A stretch of DNA of 64,000 nt, from NCBI RefSeq assembly GCF_024793945.1, contig NZ_JANUSD010000002.1, positions 248,001 to 312,000 on the forward strand, written 5' to 3'. A model generated the notes under the pieces. The model searched no databases. It had not been told where the DNA came from and saw only the letters and a list, made by a program, of their open reading frames with translations. This stretch comes from Emticicia fluvialis (GTDB lineage: Bacteria; Bacteroidota; Bacteroidia; Cytophagales; Spirosomataceae). The first letter of the stretch is position 1; every line of letters begins with the position of its first letter. Positions 60,277 to 64,000 of this stretch are shown piece by piece. Position numbers and translations under genes: made by a program.

Positions 60277-61731
60277 TTATCTTTTGCCAGCCTCCTTGCT
60301 TTTTCTAATCATATCTACCGTAAAATCAATGACACTTGTGTTATTCTTTATCAGTTCTTCATAATTGCGGTTTACCTCGTAGTCAAGGTCAAGAAAAAAT
60401 CCTTTATTTACTTTATTTGGTAAGCGATGCACAATTTTGTAAAGCGGAGTATGTACAATAAATCTGGTGTTGGGCAGGCTAAAGTTGTCCCAGGTTCCGG
60501 CAAAACTCCCCCATGTTGCTCCGCCTACCTGCTGGCCTATCACTTGCCCTATGCCTAAATCATGTGCCAAGTTCATGGTAAAAGTGGTGGCCGAGTAGCA
60601 GCCGGGGTCGGTCAGAAAATAAGTTTTGCCTTTAAAGCCCAAAACCGGGTCAGGTTTATTTTTTGAGTTTCCTTTGTTTACCCTATACATAAACCCATCT
60701 TTCTGTTTTCTGAACGCCAGCCATAAAAAAAGCGGAGGGCTGATATACCATGGTTTGGCAATAGAAAAGTAAGCCCCTTTTTTAAAGCCCATGGTATCAA
60801 TAAGCGTAAAGGGCTTGGGCGAAAGGTACTTTAGCAAGCGGGCAATGTTGGGTATATACCCACCGCCATTGGCTCTGAAATCTATAATCAGGTGTGCTAC
60901 TTCTTTTTGCTTTATCTGACTGAATCTATGCCGCAGAACCCGTTTGAATTTCAGGTGGTCTAAATCAAACATGTGGCCTCTCATGCTGAACTCTGTGATG
61001 TCGAGCATAGCAATGTGATTGACGCTATCAACTATTTTCAGACCCAGATTTGGTCTTTTAAATGCTTTGTAGCGTTTGTCTGAAAACTTATTTATGGCAG
61101 GTGTTGGTAAGCAAGCCAGCTTTTTAGTGCGGATACCGGTATCAAATGGCAGCCTGTACGTAATGCTTACCGAATCTTTTTCTCCGTATTGCCTTAAATA
61201 GTAACCAGGAAAAAAATGAGTAGCGTAATATTCTTTCGCCTCAGGGTTGTTGCGGTCGGCAGAAACCATCATCTTTAACTTATTGATGAGAAGTCTGATA
61301 GGTTCGTTATTTATACTGATAACCTCTGAGCCTCTTATGACGGTTGAGTCTTGCGAGCCATTAATGCTTATGTAGTATTTGTCCTGAATTTTGCGCAGAT
61401 AAAACGGAACATACTTCACTTTTTTGGCATTGAAACGCTTTTTGTCGAACCGTAGGTTGGTGTGCCCGTCTTCTACGGCGGTCACCAGCTGCCCAATAAT
61501 CTGGTAGGCCTCCAGATAGCTTAAAGGTTTTGAAATGCTGTTATAGAGCGAGTCATATAATTGGTTATAGGCATCTTTTGATTGATAATAGTACATACCC
61601 GGGTGCAGTTTTTCGAATTTGCGTTTCAGGGTAGCCATGTCTTCTCTTACTTCTTCTACCGAAAATACCTGCTTTTGTGCGTGGCAATTCATGCTTAGAA
61701 TAATAAAAAATACTGTCAGAAGGCGTCTCAT
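60277..61731 (-). CDS. Exported S41-family peptidase, copy B
   Basis: I chose the Met at 61731 (MRRLLTVFFIILSMNCHAQ) as it starts the signal peptide; the frame extends to 61818. The 484-residue protein has the S41 core with LIDFRANGGGYIPNIARL (about 285-302) and DPGCYSATTFTMN (about 382-394), where the Ser is the probable nucleophile. The N-terminal helical region is shared with the neighbour. No PDZ domain is clear. It is 87 bp downstream of copy A on the same strand, and the two are tandem paralogs. Confidence 0.86.
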   Translation of the reverse strand: MRRLLTVFFIILSMNCHAQKQVFSVEEVREDMATLKRKFEKLHPGMYYYQSKDAYNQLYDSLYNSISKPLSYLEAYQIIGQLVTAVEDGHTNLRFDKKRFNAKKVKYVPFYLRKIQDKYYISINGSQDSTVIRGSEVISINNEPIRLLINKLKMMVSADRNNPEAKEYYATHFFPGYYLRQYGEKDSVSITYRLPFDTGIRTKKLACLPTPAINKFSDKRYKAFKRPNLGLKIVDSVNHIAMLDITEFSMRGHMFDLDHLKFKRVLRHRFSQIKQKEVAHLIIDFRANGGGYIPNIARLLKYLSPKPFTLIDTMGFKKGAYFSIAKPWYISPPLFLWLAFRKQKDGFMYRVNKGNSKNKPDPVLGFKGKTYFLTDPGCYSATTFTMNLAHDLGIGQVIGQQVGGATWGSFAGTWDNFSLPNTRFIVHTPLYKIVHRLPNKVNKGFFLDLDYEVNRNYEELIKNNTSVIDFTVDMIRKSKEAGKR

Positions 61732-61818
61732 TAAATATTTTATAGGGGTTATAGAGCTATAAGCAGGTAAAAGCGGTTTTTGACTCTGAAACTGATTAAT
61801 GCATATCAGGCAAGCCAA

Positions 61819-63312
61819 TTATCTTACTTTTATTTTATTCTTAATCAGGTCTAATGTAAACTTCAACACCGTATCTTCGTTGTTCAGGAAGTCTTCCAGA
61901 TTGGCCTTAACTTCAAAGTCGGGATACAGAATAGGTTTATCGTATTTTTTTGAATCTATGTTGTAGAGAATCCTACCCAGCGGAAGAGAGATTTCAAGCG
62001 AGGTGTTGGGTAACTGAATAGTAGAAAACTGGGCCGCCGAGCAGCCGTCATACGCGCCGCCGCAACTCATGCCTACGTAGGTGCCTACGCCCATATTATG
62101 TAGTTTAGAAACCAGCAAAGCCGCTGCCGAAAACGTGCCTCCGTTCATTAATACATACACATTGTTACTGTAACGGAACTCATCATGAGGGCGTTGTTTG
62201 CGAGAATATTTACTTTCAAGGAAGCCATCTGAGTCGCGCACGGAAAACTCGGCGCTTAGCCTTGTGGCGGCCTCTCTTGCAAATTTGCCATCATACTTTT
62301 TATAGTCTTGTTTCAATCTTTGCAGACTTTCATCTCTGAAACCCAGGCGATAAGCATCAAATGGCTGATTGGTAAAGTAACGTAACAAAAATGTTGAATA
62401 CTCAAGTAAACCGCCTGAATTGCCACGCAAATCAAGAATCAGGTTTTCAATTTTGTTTTCCTGTAGTTTTCTGAAAATCTTCTTCGTTTCTCCTTCAAAA
62501 TTAGCCCGTTTCATGTTCTGGAAATCATACATAAACGAGCGTACATCAACCAGCGCTACTTTACGTGTAGAGTCAATAACCTTGTAAGACACCATACCGG
62601 TAGTGTCTTCGTCTACATCAGGGTATCTGGTTTCAAGCATCTTTTCCATAAAATAAGAGTCTTTTGCCTCTATTTTTATGGTTTTTGGTTTGTCGGTGCC
62701 TGGTTTTCTGTAACTGATCGTGAAAAAATCCTGTTCACCTTTCCATAAGTAGTATAATTTTCTGAACTCCCTGATGGTATAATACTTGCGTGCGTTTGGG
62801 TTTATGCCATCGCCGCTATAAAAAGAATTTCGTTCCAGATTCTCCAGTATTTTCTTTACCGGCTGGCCGTCAATTTCCACAATTTCAGTGCCGCGGGTAA
62901 TCTTCTTATCTGCCGAGTAATTTCTTGATACCAGCAACTGATTATTAATAAGCCGAACGCTGAACGGAAAATATTTGGGTTTTTCTGAAGCTGATGCACT
63001 TTTCGTGAGAAGTCGTCTGTCGAGCATCATGTGGGTATGCCCACACCCGATAGACTGAACCAGGGGCAAGAAGGCAAAATAAGCTTCACGCAAGGTCAGC
63101 CTGCCTTTTATGGTTGCCGCAATAGAGTCATAAAGGTGTTTATATTGGTCTTTCGATATGTATTTAAAAGGCGCCGGGTGGTATTTTTCAATATCGTTTT
63201 TCAGTACAGCCAGGTCTTCTTTGATTTGCTCACCAGAATAAGATTGGGCGCTGGTAATTGCATAGCAGCAAAGCAGTAAACACGTAAAAATATAACCGGA
63301 TATCTTTTTCAT
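61819..63312 (-). CDS. Exported S41-family peptidase, copy A
   Basis: A 497-residue protein with a signal peptide (about 1-22, ending ITSAQ). The S41 core shows NLILDLRGNSGGLLEYSTFL (about 293-312) and NGGTFSAAALLVSKL (about 392-406) with the Ser nucleophile, and MSCGGAYDGCSAAQF just after. It shares the GEQIKEDLAVLKNDIEKYHP start with copy B (EEVREDMATLKRKFEKLHP). Such proteins cleave unknown exported substrates. It is the first gene of this two-gene unit. Confidence 0.87.
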   Translation of the reverse strand: MKKISGYIFTCLLLCCYAITSAQSYSGEQIKEDLAVLKNDIEKYHPAPFKYISKDQYKHLYDSIAATIKGRLTLREAYFAFLPLVQSIGCGHTHMMLDRRLLTKSASASEKPKYFPFSVRLINNQLLVSRNYSADKKITRGTEIVEIDGQPVKKILENLERNSFYSGDGINPNARKYYTIREFRKLYYLWKGEQDFFTISYRKPGTDKPKTIKIEAKDSYFMEKMLETRYPDVDEDTTGMVSYKVIDSTRKVALVDVRSFMYDFQNMKRANFEGETKKIFRKLQENKIENLILDLRGNSGGLLEYSTFLLRYFTNQPFDAYRLGFRDESLQRLKQDYKKYDGKFAREAATRLSAEFSVRDSDGFLESKYSRKQRPHDEFRYSNNVYVLMNGGTFSAAALLVSKLHNMGVGTYVGMSCGGAYDGCSAAQFSTIQLPNTSLEISLPLGRILYNIDSKKYDKPILYPDFEVKANLEDFLNNEDTVLKFTLDLIKNKIKVR

Positions 63313-63620
63313 TGGCGGCCTGTTTTCTTTTTCAAAACTAATTCAAAAAGTTGATTTTTCAAGCATTTACAGCCATTGGCCTTTTATAGAATTGTGCAGC
63401 TTCAGGCAATAATATAATGAAATTGGCAGCCGTTTATTTTAAATGGCACGTGATATTTATTGCCCGGGAAATGCAGATTAAAGAGAGGTAAAAGTCAGGG
63501 TTTCTGAACAATTTTAACCGGTGCCTGTATGAGAAAAATATAAATTCAAACGTTACGGCTTAGACCGTATGTGTTTTTTTATTAATTTTGTGCCTCATAA
63601 AACTCGTTCTTTGAACACCT
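63313..63620. other. 308-bp gap with candidate nusB promoter
   Basis: No gene is seen. TAATTTTG at 63583-63590 fits the -7 box, and TTAG at 63560-63563 stands 19 bases upstream in place of TTTG (one mismatch). The nusB start is 30 bases downstream of the -7 box. The rest of the gap is AT-rich, without further signals I can support. Confidence 0.42.
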
Positions 63621-64000
63621 ATGCTTAACAGACGCCTCATACGGATTCGTGCGATGCAAGCCTTATATGCTTATAAACAAGCAGAAGGTGCGAATTTCCA
63701 ATTATCTTTAGACCTTATTGCAGACGATTTTGCTCCTGATTTGAACTCAATGGAGTTTCAGGACCGGGAAAAATTAGAAGGTTACAAAAAACTAGGTCAG
63801 CAACTACTTCAGGAAGAATTTTCACGCCAGAAAGAAGAAGATTTCACAGCCCCACGAGAGGTGGTGATGTCGGTTGAAAAAGCAAAAGATTTTTTTCTGT
63901 TAAAAAATAAAAAAGATGTAGAACACTATGCCGGCCGGATGATTATGGAAGCCGAGAAAGTGTACGACTTATATCTGCTTCTTTTATTGTTTTTTATTGA
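63621..64000 (+). CDS. nusB: Transcription antitermination factor NusB (partial, 3' end outside window)
   Basis: The frame from ATG 63621 is open to the window edge, 126 codons. It starts MLNRRLIRIRAMQALYAYKQ, as the NusB family does, with RRxRxxAxQALY. The continuing helix-rich region (ADDFAPDLNSMEFQDREKLE, then KKDVEHYAGRMIMEAEKVYD) fits the extended N-terminal half of Bacteroidota NusB; the main RNA/NusE-binding half lies beyond the window. NusB with S10 holds RNA polymerase in the antitermination state on rRNA operons. A promoter candidate lies just upstream. Confidence 0.93.
   Translation, partial: MLNRRLIRIRAMQALYAYKQAEGANFQLSLDLIADDFAPDLNSMEFQDREKLEGYKKLGQQLLQEEFSRQKEEDFTAPREVVMSVEKAKDFFLLKNKKDVEHYAGRMIMEAEKVYDLYLLLLLFFI

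Noticed and set aside
1..64000. CRISPR arrays, tRNA or rRNA genes, phage genes
   Set aside because: No regularly spaced repeat-spacer pattern, cloverleaf-like gap sequence, rRNA-like block or phage module was recognised; this was by reading only and not by a covariance-model search.

Overview
The window looks like the chromosome of a Bacteroidota member, probably a Cytophagales-type bacterium; the genus cannot be fixed from the sequence. The signs are TonB-dependent receptors with a carboxypeptidase-like plug extension, a long Bacteroidota-style LptD, an ECF sigma factor paired with a membrane/beta-barrel partner, Tat-exported Gfo/Idh/MocA oxidoreductases, and a textbook Bacteroidota promoter (TTTG-N19-TAnnTTTG) in front of hslU. 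No rRNA, tRNA or CRISPR array was found.

Region 1 (1-17.9 kb) is mostly housekeeping. It holds envelope genes (a DUF4230 protein cut by the window edge, an MlaD/MCE protein, a cell-wall amidase, and a divergent LptD), then a BadF-type kinase, a CruF-like protein, an amidohydrolase and a glycosyltransferase. These are followed by a Gre-like factor overlapping a MoeB/ThiF-rhodanese protein, an FKBP isomerase and a tail-specific protease. An ECF sigma factor is followed by an unusual partner carrying four exact 25-residue tandem repeats, a transmembrane helix and a barrel-like C-terminus. Next to it is a lipoprotein built from about six PepSY-like modules.

Region 2 (18.0-23.1 kb) is an AT-rich accessory island in decay, read on the minus strand. 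An IS256-family element with a perfect 9-bp target duplication splits a small membrane-protein gene, and removing the IS restores a clean 99-codon ORF. A lipoprotein gene is broken by a stop at codon 2 and a frameshift. A small immunity-like gene is broken by a one-base slip in an A tract. Two distantly related exported proteins, a lipoprotein and another exported protein lie among them.

Region 3 (23.2-31.4 kb) returns to core genes: a Nudix hydrolase, a Gfo/Idh oxidoreductase, hslU, an exported lipoprotein, arfB, dnaG and a TRIC-like channel.

Region 4 (31.4-49.4 kb) is the most interesting part: fourteen plus-strand genes over 18 kb. They encode two outer-membrane barrels, a lipoprotein with the complete PAP2/vanadium-haloperoxidase signature, three CxxCxxxH carboxymuconolactone-decarboxylase-like proteins, two TonB receptors, a VCBS/ASPIC lipoprotein, a polytopic membrane protein, an MFS transporter and a DUF3179 protein. 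Two paralogous small membrane proteins, both without an obvious ATG start, each open a sub-block. I infer one envelope system for importing and oxidatively processing an unknown substrate, or for coping with it; I know of no described pathway with this gene set.

Region 5 (49.4-64 kb) holds a gamma-class carbonic anhydrase, a PTPS/QueD-FolE pterin pair, an ABC exporter, a second Tat oxidoreductase, a nucleotide pyrophosphatase/phosphodiesterase, malate:quinone oxidoreductase, a SWIM/SNF2 helicase, tandem S41 peptidases and the start of nusB.
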